This document shows positions 7,295 to 16,451 of a stretch of 64,000 bases of DNA, piece after piece. Origin of the DNA: Cyanobacteria bacterium FACHB-502 (lineage in GTDB: Bacteria; Cyanobacteriota; Cyanobacteriia; Elainellales; Elainellaceae); NCBI GenBank assembly GCA_014695325.1, contig JACJNZ010000039.1, positions 744,001-808,000 on the forward strand, written 5' to 3'. Each line of letters starts with the position of its first letter. Positions within the stretch are counted from its first letter, which is position 1. A model generated the notes under the pieces. That model was not told where the DNA came from. It ran no database searches and was given only the letters and a program-made list of their open reading frames with translations. Position numbers and translations under genes: made by a program.

Positions 7295-8209
7295 ATGGAT
7301 CTCCCCATCGTCTACCATCCCCACTACGTCGCCCCCCTTCCCCCCGGACACCGCTTCCCAATGCAAAAATTTCGGCTGCTCTACGAGACGCTGTTAGCCG
7401 ATAACGTTGCCCATCCTTCCCAATTTCACGCGCCCAACCTGCCGCCGATCGACTGGATTGAAACCGTACACACGCCCCAATACGTGCAGGCCTACCGGGA
7501 GGGAACCCTTGACCCTAAAACGCAGCGTCGGATCGGTCTGCCCTGGAGTCCAGAACTGGTGAATCGCACCTGTATTGCAGTCAGCGGCACAATTCTCACA
7601 GCGCGGCTGGCCTTGCAGCATGGATTAGCCTGCCAGACCGCAGGCGGAACCCATCACGCTTTCCCCAACTATGGCTCTGGATTTTGCATTTTTAACGATT
7701 TGGCGATCGCCGCACGAGTCTTGCTTCGGGAAAATCTAGTGCAGAAAATTCTGATTGTCGATCTGGATGTGCATCAGGGCGACGGCACGGCTTTTATCTT
7801 CCAAGACGATCCGCGGGTGTTCACTTTCTCAATGCACTGCGGTGTTAACTTCCCCGGCACAAAGCAGCAGAGTGATCTGGATGTGCCCCTACCTGAAGGC
7901 ATGGAGGACGATGAGTATCTGCAAACCCTGGCAGCCTATTTGCCCGATCTGCTCTCGCAGGTGCAGCCCGATCTGGTGTTTTACGACGCGGGCGTAGATG
8001 TGCATCTGGGCGATCGGCTGGGGAAGCTGGCACTGAGCGATCGAGGGGTGTTTTGTCGCGAGATGCAGGTTTTAAGCACCTGTCTATCGCTGGGCTATCC
8101 GGTCGCTTGTGTGATCGGCGGCGGCTATGCGGAAGACATGAATGCATTGGTGTATCGGCATTCGCTGCTACATCGGGCGGCGGGGGATGTGTATCGGCAG
8201 TACGGGTAG
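7295..8209 (+). CDS. Histone deacetylase-family (AcuC-like) hydrolase
   Basis: 304 residues from the chosen ATG, the usual length for bacterial arginase/deacetylase-fold enzymes that remove acetyl or related acyl groups from lysines, polyamines or small amides. Visible active-site elements are the double histidine in GGTHHAF (H120, H121) and the zinc ligands in VDLDVHQGDGT (D156, D158, H160). The third metal aspartate lies in YDAGVDVHLGD near residue 231, and the GGGY loop near the C-terminus. The longer ORF from 7082 would add 71 Pro-rich residues encoded by a C-rich tract, so the start MDLPIVYHPH is preferred. The substrate cannot be assigned. Confidence 0.9.
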   Translation: MDLPIVYHPHYVAPLPPGHRFPMQKFRLLYETLLADNVAHPSQFHAPNLPPIDWIETVHTPQYVQAYREGTLDPKTQRRIGLPWSPELVNRTCIAVSGTILTARLALQHGLACQTAGGTHHAFPNYGSGFCIFNDLAIAARVLLRENLVQKILIVDLDVHQGDGTAFIFQDDPRVFTFSMHCGVNFPGTKQQSDLDVPLPEGMEDDEYLQTLAAYLPDLLSQVQPDLVFYDAGVDVHLGDRLGKLALSDRGVFCREMQVLSTCLSLGYPVACVIGGGYAEDMNALVYRHSLLHRAAGDVYRQYG

Positions 8210-8323
8210 AGGAGTGGCAGAGTGAGTGAGGAGATGGGGAGGTGGAGAGTAATCTCTCTTCTAGTTCATGTTGCCTATTCGTGCCTTAAGCTACAGTGAA
8301 GATCGTTTTTCTCTGCTGACTGC

Positions 8324-10243
8324 ATGACTTCTGCTGATTCGATCGCCAATCCTCGTCGCGGTTCCAGACCGACCGATCTAGGGTTATTCAAGATTTTGTT
8401 TCCCTACGTACGGCGGGACTGGCGGCTTTTAAGCTTTGCGCTGCTGCTGATGGTTCCTCTTGCACTGGCGAACGCGGCGCAGCCGATCATTATTGGTCAG
8501 GCAGTGGCGTTGGCAAATCGGGAATCCGTGATGGGTTTTTTGCAAGGGCGATCGTTGGCAGACGGGGCACAAATTTTGATCGGGCTGCTCGTGCTGACGT
8601 TGGTGGTGCAGTTGTCCCTCAGCGGCATTCAGGGCTATTTGATTCAAAAAGTAGGGCAGCGGATTACGGCGAATCTTCGCAACGATTTGTTTTTTCACGT
8701 CACGTCGCTGGCAACTCGCTTTTTCGATCGCACTCCAGTAGGCAGGCTGATTACGCGCTTAACAAGCGATGTGGACGCGCTGGGCGATGTGTTTTCAACC
8801 GGGGCGATCGGGATTATCAGCGACTTTATTTCGATTCTGGTGCTGATTGTGGTCGCGTTTCAGCTTCAGTGGCAGTTGGCGTCGTTGCTGATGGTGTTTT
8901 TGGTTCCGGTCACGGGACTGGTGATTTACTTTCAGCAGCAGTTTCGGCAGGCAAACTACCGCGCTAGAGATGAACTGTCTGCCCTAAATGCCACGCTGCA
9001 AGAGAATATTGTCGGTATTAACGTGGTGCAGCTTTTCCGGCGAGAGCGGTTTAATACCGAGCAGTTTCGCGCCATTAATCAACGCTACATTGTCGAAGTC
9101 GATCGCACGATTTTCTATGACTCTGCCGTGTCTGCAACATTAGAATGGGTTGCCCTGGCAGCGATCGCGGGGGTGCTGTGGCTGGGCAGTCTACTGGTGC
9201 TGCAAAGAACGCTGGATTTGGGGATTCTCACCTCATTTATCCTTTTTGCTCAGCGATTGTTCGACCCTTTACGCCAGTTTGCCGAGCGGTTCACCGCGAT
9301 TCAGGCAGGGCTGACGGCACTGGAACGCGTGAGCGATATTTTTGAAGAGCCGATCGAGATTCGCGACCCAGAGCAGGTAAAACAGTACGCAGGAGCGGCT
9401 CATTCGGCGCGAGTCCCCCACCGAGAGAACGGCTTTGGCTCGGTGAACGGTGCAGCCAACGGTGCAATTTATCCGGCATTGGATGGCTCAACCAATGGTT
9501 CTAAACCGCAGCCGAGCGAAATCTGTTTTGATCACGTCTGGTTTGGCTACAAGCCGAATGAATACGTGCTGCGCGACCTTAATTTCACGATTCGTCCGGG
9601 CGAAAAAGTGGCGTTAGTCGGACCCACCGGAGCCGGGAAAAGCTCAATTATTCGCTTGCTCTGTCGCCTTTATGAGGTCAGCGAGGGGAGAATTCTGTTA
9701 GACGGAGAAGATATTCGCAATTTGCCCCAGGCAGAACTGCGTCGTCGCATGGCGGTGATCTTGCAGGACGGCTTTCTGTTTGCAGGTGATGTCAAAGGCA
9801 ATATCACGCTGGGGGAATCCTATTCGATCGATCAGGTGCGACAGGCAGCAGCGCAAACAAACGTGGCGGATTTCATCGAGGGTTTACCCCAGGGTTACGA
9901 TACCGAACTGCGACAGCGTGGCACAAACCTCTCCGCAGGCGAAAAACAGCTCCTTGCTTTCGCGCGAGCCGCAATTCGCAATCCCAGCATTCTCATCCTG
10001 GATGAAGCGACAGCAAATCTGGACGTGGTCACTGAAGCCCGAATTCAGCAGGCACTCGAAACACTGCTGGTCGATCGCACTGCCATTATCATCGCCCACC
10101 GTTTGTCTACGATTCGCAGCGTCGATCGCATCTTAGTGCTGAAACAGGGGCACTTAGCCGAGTCAGGTAGCCACGAGGAACTGCTGGAGCAAAACGGACT
10201 CTATGCCAGCCTGTATAAGCTGCAAATGCTGGGAAACGATTAG
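8324..10243 (+). CDS. ABC exporter, fused membrane and ATPase domains
   Basis: 639-residue half-transporter of the MsbA/MdlB type. The membrane domain spans about 20-340 with six helices. The ATPase domain (about 400-635) has Walker A GPTGAGKSS, signature LSAGEKQ, Walker B ILILDEAT and the switch histidine in IIAHRLST. It would dimerise and export a lipid, peptide or drug-like compound; the substrate is unknown. The two domains are joined by an unusual low-complexity Asn/Gly/Ala linker at about 355-395 (NGAANGAIYPALDGSTNGS), which is longer than typical. The ATG at 8324 gives a normal N-terminus. The gene is monocistronic between the deacetylase and phoX. Confidence 0.93.
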   Translation: MTSADSIANPRRGSRPTDLGLFKILFPYVRRDWRLLSFALLLMVPLALANAAQPIIIGQAVALANRESVMGFLQGRSLADGAQILIGLLVLTLVVQLSLSGIQGYLIQKVGQRITANLRNDLFFHVTSLATRFFDRTPVGRLITRLTSDVDALGDVFSTGAIGIISDFISILVLIVVAFQLQWQLASLLMVFLVPVTGLVIYFQQQFRQANYRARDELSALNATLQENIVGINVVQLFRRERFNTEQFRAINQRYIVEVDRTIFYDSAVSATLEWVALAAIAGVLWLGSLLVLQRTLDLGILTSFILFAQRLFDPLRQFAERFTAIQAGLTALERVSDIFEEPIEIRDPEQVKQYAGAAHSARVPHRENGFGSVNGAANGAIYPALDGSTNGSKPQPSEICFDHVWFGYKPNEYVLRDLNFTIRPGEKVALVGPTGAGKSSIIRLLCRLYEVSEGRILLDGEDIRNLPQAELRRRMAVILQDGFLFAGDVKGNITLGESYSIDQVRQAAAQTNVADFIEGLPQGYDTELRQRGTNLSAGEKQLLAFARAAIRNPSILILDEATANLDVVTEARIQQALETLLVDRTAIIIAHRLSTIRSVDRILVLKQGHLAESGSHEELLEQNGLYASLYKLQMLGND

Positions 10244-10363
10244 CTTTGCGTTGGAATGAATTACCCCTTAAGGAATAGATAAAGGGTTGTTAATCATCCC
10301 TTTGACTGGGGCGCATAGGATATCCAAGTGTCCTTATGTGAGATTTTTCCAACTGGCTCTGCT

Positions 10364-12595
10364 ATGGCGAAAAAACAAGATATTCGCGCTTCCATCAGAA
10401 AAGCTTTGGCTGCTGATGATGCCATTCATAACACTTCTGCAAATGACTCGTTTGGTCAGGTTTTAGACCGTGCCCGGATAGGGCGACGGGGCTTTTTGAA
10501 GGGCAGTTCGTCCCTAGCAGCAGCCTCAATGCTCGGTATGGGATTGGCATTTCTGGGTGATTCGGTCAAGCGCCAGGGGCAAGCGGCTAAAGCTGCATCA
10601 GGTCTTACCCTGAGTTTCAAGCCTGTTGCCAAAAACATCGCTGACACCCTCACGGTTCCCGAAGGTTACACTGCCAAAGTTCTACTTGCTACAGGCGATC
10701 CGCTCAAAAGCAACGTGACCCCCTACAAAAATGACGGAACTGATAACGACTTTGATGTGCGGGCAGGCGATCATCATGATGGCTTACATTACTTTGGCCT
10801 GAGACAGGACGGCAATGGTTGGGACCCGAGCAACAGCGATCGTGCTCTGCTTTGCATCAACCATGAAGTCTGCGAAGACCTGGGCTTTGTGCATCCCAAC
10901 GGACCCACTGATTATGGTCCAGAAAGTACCGCAGCTCGTCCGCCGATCGAGATTGATAAGGAAGTCGCTGCTCATGGCGTCAGCGTGGTTGAGATTGCCA
11001 GACAGGGTACAACTTATCAGATCAACCGTGATTCGCAATACAACCGCCGGATTACAGCAGCAAGTGTTTTCGAGATTTCTGGTCCTGCCCGTCGCAACCC
11101 CATGATGGCTACCGCATTTTCTCCCAGCGGTGAGCAGACCCGGGGCACCTTAAACAACTGCGGTCATGGCTATACACCCTGGGGCACGTACCTCAGCGGC
11201 GAGGAAAACTGGGCGGGGTATTTCCATCGTCGAGAAGAAGATTCCGTCCTGAATGCAAAAGAATTAGCATCCTTTAAACGCTACGGCGTCAGCAATGACA
11301 CCTCAGGTCGCTACAACTGGTCGCGGGCGGGCGCATCCGATAACATCGATCTCTACCGTCGCTGGGATGCAAGCAAGACGGGCAGCAGTGCCGACCAGGA
11401 TTTTCGCAATGTTGCAAATACCTTCGGCTGGGTGGTGGAAATTGACCCGTTTAACCCCAACGCCACCCCCAAAAAGCGGACTGCTCTGGGCCGTATGGCT
11501 CACGAGGGAGCCTGGTCTGCCAGAGTCGTTGCGGGTCAACCCCTCGTTTTTTATATGGGGGATGACGCACGCAACGAATACATCTACAAGTTTGTTTCTG
11601 CTGCCAAGTGGGACCCCCGAGACGCATCAGGTGGTATAGCAGCAGGAGATAAGTACCTGGATGCAGGCACACTGTATGTTGCGAAGTTTAACGATGATGG
11701 GACGGGAGAATGGTTGCCCCTTACCCTGAACAATCCCAACATTGCCAATGATGCAAACTATGCCTTTGCTGATGAAGCTGATGTGTTGATCAATGCCCGC
11801 CTTGCCGCTGATGCAGCCGGAGCAACCAAGATGGATCGCCCGGAGTGGGGTGGAGTCAACCCAGGCAACGGGGAGGTTTACTTTACCCTGACCAATAGTG
11901 TGTCGAGCAGCAGCGGTCGGGGGGTAAAAACACCGCTTGATGCTGCCAATCCTCGCTACTATGCCGATGCCAAAGAGGACGAAACAGCCCAGGGCAATGT
12001 CAACGGTCACATTATTCGCTGGCGTGAGTCTAACAGTAATCCTGCGGCTGCCACGTTTAACTGGGATGTTTACCTCTTTGGTTCGCAAGCCGATGCCGGG
12101 TCAGATATTAATCTGTCCGGTCTGACCAATGAGAATGATTTCTCTAGCCCAGACGGTATCTGGTTTAGCGAGTCAGTCCCGGGTTTACTGTGGATTCAAA
12201 CGGATGATGGCTACTACACCGATGCCACCAACTGTATGATGCTGGCTGCGTTGCCGGGGTCAGTCGGAGACGGAACCGAAAAAATGGTGGCTAACAAGGC
12301 AGTGCCTCTCAACGCGAATGCGGATCAGATGGTCAAAACCTATGTGGGCCAGTCTGCCAGCCCAACCGTGCTGCGTCGTTTTCTGGTGGGTCCGCGTGAC
12401 TGCGAAATCACGGGCATCACTGAATCGCCCGACGGCAGAGCGATTTTCGTCAATATTCAGCATCCAGGCGAAAATAGCAAGTCCCCCACTGACCCGACTC
12501 AGTTCACAAGCCACTGGCCGGATGGCGGCAATGCCCGTCCTCGATCGGCTACGGTGATGATCACACGCAACGACGGCGGCATAATTGCGAGCTAA
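10364..12595 (+). CDS. phoX: PhoX-family alkaline phosphatase (DUF839), Tat-exported
   Basis: 743 residues from the ATG at 10364; an in-frame GTG at 10328 would add 12. A twin-arginine signal is clear: RRGFLKGS at about 42-49 followed by a hydrophobic stretch with Met/Ala/Leu, so the folded enzyme goes to the periplasm or outside. Conserved PhoX segments follow in order: LCINHEVCED, GYTPWGTYLSGEENW, AHEGAW, YMGDDARNEYIYKF, RPEWGGVNP and GPRDCEITGITESPDGR. Family enzymes use iron and calcium and release phosphate from monoesters under phosphate starvation. No convincing cyanobacterial Pho box (TTAACC-type direct repeats) is seen upstream; only a hairpin AAAGGG/CCCTTT near 10285-10305. A good terminator follows at 12811. 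Confidence 0.93.
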   Translation: MAKKQDIRASIRKALAADDAIHNTSANDSFGQVLDRARIGRRGFLKGSSSLAAASMLGMGLAFLGDSVKRQGQAAKAASGLTLSFKPVAKNIADTLTVPEGYTAKVLLATGDPLKSNVTPYKNDGTDNDFDVRAGDHHDGLHYFGLRQDGNGWDPSNSDRALLCINHEVCEDLGFVHPNGPTDYGPESTAARPPIEIDKEVAAHGVSVVEIARQGTTYQINRDSQYNRRITAASVFEISGPARRNPMMATAFSPSGEQTRGTLNNCGHGYTPWGTYLSGEENWAGYFHRREEDSVLNAKELASFKRYGVSNDTSGRYNWSRAGASDNIDLYRRWDASKTGSSADQDFRNVANTFGWVVEIDPFNPNATPKKRTALGRMAHEGAWSARVVAGQPLVFYMGDDARNEYIYKFVSAAKWDPRDASGGIAAGDKYLDAGTLYVAKFNDDGTGEWLPLTLNNPNIANDANYAFADEADVLINARLAADAAGATKMDRPEWGGVNPGNGEVYFTLTNSVSSSSGRGVKTPLDAANPRYYADAKEDETAQGNVNGHIIRWRESNSNPAAATFNWDVYLFGSQADAGSDINLSGLTNENDFSSPDGIWFSESVPGLLWIQTDDGYYTDATNCMMLAALPGSVGDGTEKMVANKAVPLNANADQMVKTYVGQSASPTVLRRFLVGPRDCEITGITESPDGRAIFVNIQHPGENSKSPTDPTQFTSHWPDGGNARPRSATVMITRNDGGIIAS

Positions 12596-12645
12596 GAGGA
12601 TGCTTGAGCAGTAGATGTTTGAGCAGTAAAAGTTGCTACCAAACT

Positions 12646-12725
12646 GCCCCCTAAATCGGTCAACTTTAGGAGACTTTGAACCGGAGAGTTGGCTCAGAAG
12701 TTTCCTAAAATTGGGGGCTGGGGGC
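12646..12725. repeat. Dispersed CCCCCTAAATC repeat, degenerate copy
   Basis: Starts with GCCCCCTAAATC, continues through AGACTTTGAACC and ends CCTAAAATTGGGGGCTGGGG, so the ends are inverted relative to each other. It resembles the copy at 56835-56872 and a repeat type that is common between genes of filamentous cyanobacteria. Internal positions have decayed. Confidence 0.7.
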
Positions 12726-12810
12726 AAATGCAGGACATCGGACGCTTTTCAAACATCCTTTAAGCTGCGTTAACCCAACGCCAGTCAACCTAATCATGAG
12801 CAACTTGAGG

Positions 12811-12846
12811 AGAGCCTAGACTATTGTTAGGCTCTTTCTTTTTACT
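12811..12846 (+). terminator. Intrinsic terminator after phoX
   Basis: AGAGCCTA (12811-12818) pairs with TAGGCTCT (12828-12835) around a 9-nt loop and is followed by TTCTTTTT. It lies about 215 bp after the phoX stop, so the phoX message has a long 3' tail including the repeat. Confidence 0.8.
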
Positions 12847-13395
12847 CTTGGCTAATTCTCTTTGCTAGTTCTCTTTGTCGCCTAACATTCAGCATCGATC
12901 GCTGGTGTGCCCAAGCTGGAACCGATCGATAGATCAATTAGGAAGTTCAGCGATCGTACCTACACTGAGAAATATTATTGGGGAATATTGAGGCACAGTG
13001 CAGAAGCCAGAACAGCCAATCAGCAGGCAGCCCGAACTCAAGAGCTAGGCACAATTACCTAGAAATATGCGATGATAACAGAACGTTATTTCGCAACCTG
13101 TGACCGATCGATGCAAAAGTTAATCACTGTGCAAGTTTTCCGCCATTTAGTTGTAGTTTCTTATACGACTGTTAAAATTAGATAAGAGAACCAAACATTC
13201 AATACCTCAGTATCGAGCATTCCGAATCAGGCGAACTGCGTGCGGTAATCTCACTGTAAGCATTCAGGGCAGTTGCTTGATTTTCAATGATTCCAAGGAT
13301 TCATCTGAATCAATTTGGCTGCATTCGCAGCTCAAGCTCTTCCCATTTGCGACAGAGAGGCATAGCAAGGCGTGATTCACTCTTCATTCAGTCAG

Positions 13396-15141
13396 ATGCG
13401 GCGTTACGATTCAGCAGCAATTACACGCTATTATCGCTTGCGTCCGTGGCGAGCTATCTGGCGAACGGTTTCAATTCTTTGGCAGTTTACTGGCTTCCTG
13501 CTAGGGCTAAAGTGGGACGACTGGACTCAGCAATCTGAGACCTATAAGCCTAAGCGGGCAGCGCAGCTCCGGCACATCTTGACCCGCTTAGGTCCAACCT
13601 ATATTAAAGTCGGTCAGGCTCTCTCCACCCGTCCTGACCTCGTTCGCAAAGATTTTCTCGACGAACTCACTAAGCTGCAAGACCAGTTGCCGCCCTTTCC
13701 CACGCCGATCGCCTTCGCCATTGTGGAGCAGGAACTCGATCGCACCATCGATGAGATTTATGCAGAGATCACGCCTCAGCCGATCGCTGCTGCCAGTCTG
13801 GGACAAGTTTACCGTGCCCGCCTCAAAACCGGACAGGAAGTGGCAGTGAAGGTGCAGCGTCCCAATTTGCTGCCGACTCTGACGCTCGACCTATATCTGA
13901 TGCGCTGGGCAAGTGGCTGGCTGGCTCCCCTGCTGCCGCTTAACCTGGGACACAATCTCGCCCTGATTGTGGATGAGTTCGGCACAAAGTTATTTGAAGA
14001 AATTGACTACCTGAATGAAGGACGCAACGCCGAGAAGTTTGCCGCCAATTTTGCGGATGATCCCACAGTAAAAGTTCCCTCGATCTACTGGCGATACAGC
14101 AGCCAGCACGTCCTGACGCTGGAGTGGATCAACGGTTTTAAGCTCACTGATATGCAAAAAATCCGCGAGTCCAATCTCGATCAAGACGCACTAATTGAAA
14201 TTGGTGTCACTTCTGGACTGCGGCAGCTTCTCGAGTACGGCTTTTTCCACGCTGACCCCCATCCAGGTAACCTGTTTGCCACAGCCGACGGGCAGATGGC
14301 GTACATCGACTTTGGCATGATGGATCAGCTCAGCCAGGAAATGAAGGAGACGCTGGTTGATGCCGTGGTGCATTTGATCAACAAAGACTACGTAGAACTG
14401 GCAAAAGATTTCGTCAAGCTGGGCTTCCTCACCCCCGACACTGATATTCAGCCGATCGTCCCAGCTTTGGAAACAGTTCTAGGCAATGCACTGGGGCAAA
14501 ATGTCCGCGATTTCAACTTCAAGACGATTACGGATCAGTTTGCGACCCTGATGTATAACTATCCGTTCCGTCTACCTGCCCAATTTGCACTGATCATTCG
14601 ATCGCTGGTAACACAAGAAGGACTTGCCCTCAGCCTCAACCCCGATTTCCGCATTGTAGATGTAGCATACCCCTACATAGCGCGACGGCTGCTCACAGGC
14701 GAATCCCCTGCTCTGCGGCGCAGACTGATCGAGGTGCTACTTAAAGACGGCAAGTTTCAGTGGCAGCGGCTGGAAAATCTGATTTCGATCGCCCGCTCCG
14801 ACGATCACTTTGATATCCTGCCTACGGCACAACTCGGTTTACAATACCTGTTATCGGAAGAAGGACACTATTTGCGTCAGCAGTTGATTCTCGCCCTTAT
14901 AGAGAACGATCGGCTTCATACCGAAGAAGTGCAGCGGCTCTGGAATCTGATCAAAGATGACATTAAGCCTGCTCAGCTTTTCAATGCAGCGATCGGTGCT
15001 TTAACGGATCTGTCAGCTGCGGGTGCAACTTCGCTCCTGCCCTCCGTTGCAGCTTTGATTAAACCTCCCAGCCATCAGTCAAGAGCTCAGTCAAAAGCTC
15101 AGTCAACTAGTGCAACGCGCCTTAACCACTCATCGCTTTGA
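13396..15141 (+). CDS. ABC1/UbiB (AarF) family atypical kinase
   Basis: 581 residues. It has the invariant features of the ABC1 family: the KxGQ helix in GPTYIKVGQALSTRPDL, the A-rich loop AAASLGQVYRA, the VAVKVQRP lysine, the catalytic DPHPGNLFA and the metal-binding YIDFGMM. Family members act on quinone (ubiquinone, plastoquinone, tocopherol) metabolism in membranes; the exact substrate of the many cyanobacterial paralogues is unsettled. The C-terminal 120 residues are helical, ending in a low-complexity QSRAQSKAQS tail encoded by a short duplication. A GTG at 13372 would add 8 residues; MRRYDSAAITRYYRLRPW looks like the family's normal start. A small membrane protein gene follows closely. 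Confidence 0.92.
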   Translation: MRRYDSAAITRYYRLRPWRAIWRTVSILWQFTGFLLGLKWDDWTQQSETYKPKRAAQLRHILTRLGPTYIKVGQALSTRPDLVRKDFLDELTKLQDQLPPFPTPIAFAIVEQELDRTIDEIYAEITPQPIAAASLGQVYRARLKTGQEVAVKVQRPNLLPTLTLDLYLMRWASGWLAPLLPLNLGHNLALIVDEFGTKLFEEIDYLNEGRNAEKFAANFADDPTVKVPSIYWRYSSQHVLTLEWINGFKLTDMQKIRESNLDQDALIEIGVTSGLRQLLEYGFFHADPHPGNLFATADGQMAYIDFGMMDQLSQEMKETLVDAVVHLINKDYVELAKDFVKLGFLTPDTDIQPIVPALETVLGNALGQNVRDFNFKTITDQFATLMYNYPFRLPAQFALIIRSLVTQEGLALSLNPDFRIVDVAYPYIARRLLTGESPALRRRLIEVLLKDGKFQWQRLENLISIARSDDHFDILPTAQLGLQYLLSEEGHYLRQQLILALIENDRLHTEEVQRLWNLIKDDIKPAQLFNAAIGALTDLSAAGATSLLPSVAALIKPPSHQSRAQSKAQSTSATRLNHSSL

Positions 15142-15218
15142 GTTCATACTCCGAACTGATTCTGGTTTCTGCTACGTCGCGATCCTTTTGTTTTGCTCGT
15201 CCTTTCCTCAGTGAACTC

Positions 15219-15596
15219 ATGGAGCCAATGTTTTTCTCCTACGAACCGCCGTACCTTTTGCTGGTCGCGGGGCTATTCATCGGCATCGCCTGCGGTGCAG
15301 CCTTTGAAGCGGTTCTTAAACAGTCTGTCCAGGCTTGGGCAAAAGATCGATCGACTCGCAATCTGGCAAATCTTCAGGGACGGGCACTGTTCATTCCGTT
15401 CCTGGGGATCTGTATTGGAATTTGTATGTTTCTAGGGGCGGGCATGACGGTTTTTGGTTTTCCTACGTCTTTGTCCTACGGGATTGCGTTTCCCTTAACG
15501 GTGCTGATCGCTGCGCTAGTATGGTCGCAGCTCGGCAAAATCCTGATTCAGCTTGAGCAGGGCGGCTCTAAAGCTCTTGATTTAGATATTTACTAA
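15219..15596 (+). CDS. Conserved small membrane protein, unknown function
   Basis: 125 residues from the ATG at 15219; the frame is open back to 15138 but would overlap the ABC1 stop. Three or more hydrophobic segments are visible: LLLVAGLFIGIACGAAF near residue 12-28, LFIPFLGICIGICMFLGAG at 62-80 and a segment around 93-110. A basic, polar loop lies between the first two. The C-terminus is LIQLEQGGSKALDLDIY. I do not recognise the family by name. It follows the ABC1 kinase by 77 bp on the same strand and precedes a strong terminator, so the two are probably co-transcribed, which hints at a membrane role linked to the kinase. Confidence 0.78.
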   Translation: MEPMFFSYEPPYLLLVAGLFIGIACGAAFEAVLKQSVQAWAKDRSTRNLANLQGRALFIPFLGICIGICMFLGAGMTVFGFPTSLSYGIAFPLTVLIAALVWSQLGKILIQLEQGGSKALDLDIY

Positions 15597-15683
15597 GGCA
15601 GATAAGCCTGAAGCTTTTACCTAAGGACACTGTTCCTACTCTCTTGTTCTAGCCCAGATAGCAACAGTGACATATCTCGATTT

Positions 15684-15716
15684 AAGGAAGCCATCCCGCT
15701 TCCTTTTTTGTTTTTT
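15684..15716 (+). terminator. Intrinsic terminator
   Basis: AAGGAAGC (15684-15691) and GCTTCCTT (15698-15705) form a perfect 8-bp stem with loop CATCCC, followed by TTTT-G-TTTTTT. It ends the ABC1 kinase/membrane protein transcript. Confidence 0.9.
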
Positions 15717-15800
15717 CAGCTATCGAACACTTGACTTATTCAACAAAAACTGATGCCGCTATTCCTATCGCAGCTAGGGCAGAATGCAGCGATAGATATT

Positions 15801-15858
15801 TCTGAGTAAGCTCAAAAATAAGTTAAAAGGAGGAAGCCTACACCCCCTTTTACTCAGA
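15801..15858 (+). promoter_or_regulatory. Candidate structured leader with competing pairings
   Basis: TCTGAGTAA (15801-15809) is the exact complement of TTACTCAGA (15850-15858). Inside, AAAAGGAGG (near 15825-15833) can instead pair with CCCCCTTTT (15843-15851), which overlaps the outer right arm. The two stems therefore exclude each other in part, as in switching leaders. It lies about 130 bp upstream of the next start codon. No known riboswitch class is recognised. Confidence 0.35.
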
Positions 15859-15989
15859 CTATTCATTGTGCTTAGCCTATCTACTAAGTGATAGTGAAAC
15901 ATCATAAGTTTGGCGGATGTTCCCCTCGCTGGAGGATTGCTAATTTGAAATTAATTTGAACTAGCTAAGCGATTCACAAGGGTACTGCC

Positions 15990-16394
15990 GTGCCATTCTA
16001 TCAACCGAACAATTTGCCACCTGTGCTGCACGAGGAGAGCTTGCAGTGCTTTAAGTTTCTGATGGATGGTGAGCTGCATGACGGGCTGCAATACAACAAC
16101 GAATTGTTTTACCGAATTTACAAGGCGAATGCAGACGATCGCAATAAGCTATACCAGTATGCTCTTCAGCTCTCGCCGCGGGAAGCGATTGTGATTACGA
16201 TTAGCAAATCTAGCTCTAGCCTTTGGATCAGTCTCCGTAGTTCCAAAGCAGCACTTCGCCTCAGGAGAAAAATTGTTTGGTCTCCTCAGGTTCTGTCCCC
16301 TCAAGCTAAAGCTGTACCCCAGGCGATTGTTGAAATGGTTGCCAAGCAAAGCGAAGAGGCGACGCTTCCCTCGTTTGCTCATACCACTGATTAA
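15990..16394 (+). CDS. Hypothetical protein
   Basis: 134 residues, starting at GTG. The N-terminal half is acidic and aromatic (QCFKFLMDGELHDGL, NELFYRIYK), and the middle looks like a beta-strand pair around REAIVITISKSSSSLWISLRS. The C-terminal half is basic (KAALRLRRKIVW). No signal peptide or membrane helix. I do not recognise the family; codon pattern and length suggest a real gene. It converges on gcvP with a 53-bp gap that contains a tandem duplication. Confidence 0.65.
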   Translation: MPFYQPNNLPPVLHEESLQCFKFLMDGELHDGLQYNNELFYRIYKANADDRNKLYQYALQLSPREAIVITISKSSSSLWISLRSSKAALRLRRKIVWSPQVLSPQAKAVPQAIVEMVAKQSEEATLPSFAHTTD

Positions 16395-16421
16395 GCTCTC
16401 TTTTTAAGGCAATTGATCTTC

Positions 16422-16451
16422 AAAGGACCTGATCAAAAAGGACCTGATCAA
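16422..16451. repeat. 15-bp tandem duplication at gcvP 3' end
   Basis: AAAGGACCTGATCAA at 16422-16436 is followed directly by an identical copy at 16437-16451. The gcvP stop codon (complement of TCA, 16448-16450) lies inside the second copy. Confidence 0.9.

Larger units (their letters stand above)
12596..13395. other. Intergenic region after phoX
   Basis: About 800 bp. It contains a short duplication (TTGAGCAGTA at 12604 and 12619), a degenerate copy of a dispersed repeat (12646-12725), the phoX terminator (12811-12846) and, beyond it, AT-rich sequence leading to the ABC1 kinase gene. A weak TTGTAG-16-TAAAAT promoter-like pair lies near 13149-13176. No protein gene is supported. Confidence 0.6.
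15597..15989. other. Intergenic region with terminator and leader hairpin
   Basis: About 390 bp. The first third carries the rightward terminator at 15684-15716. The rest contains the 9-bp inverted repeat at 15801/15850 and an AT-rich leader before the gene starting at 15990. No ORF of note. Confidence 0.6.
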
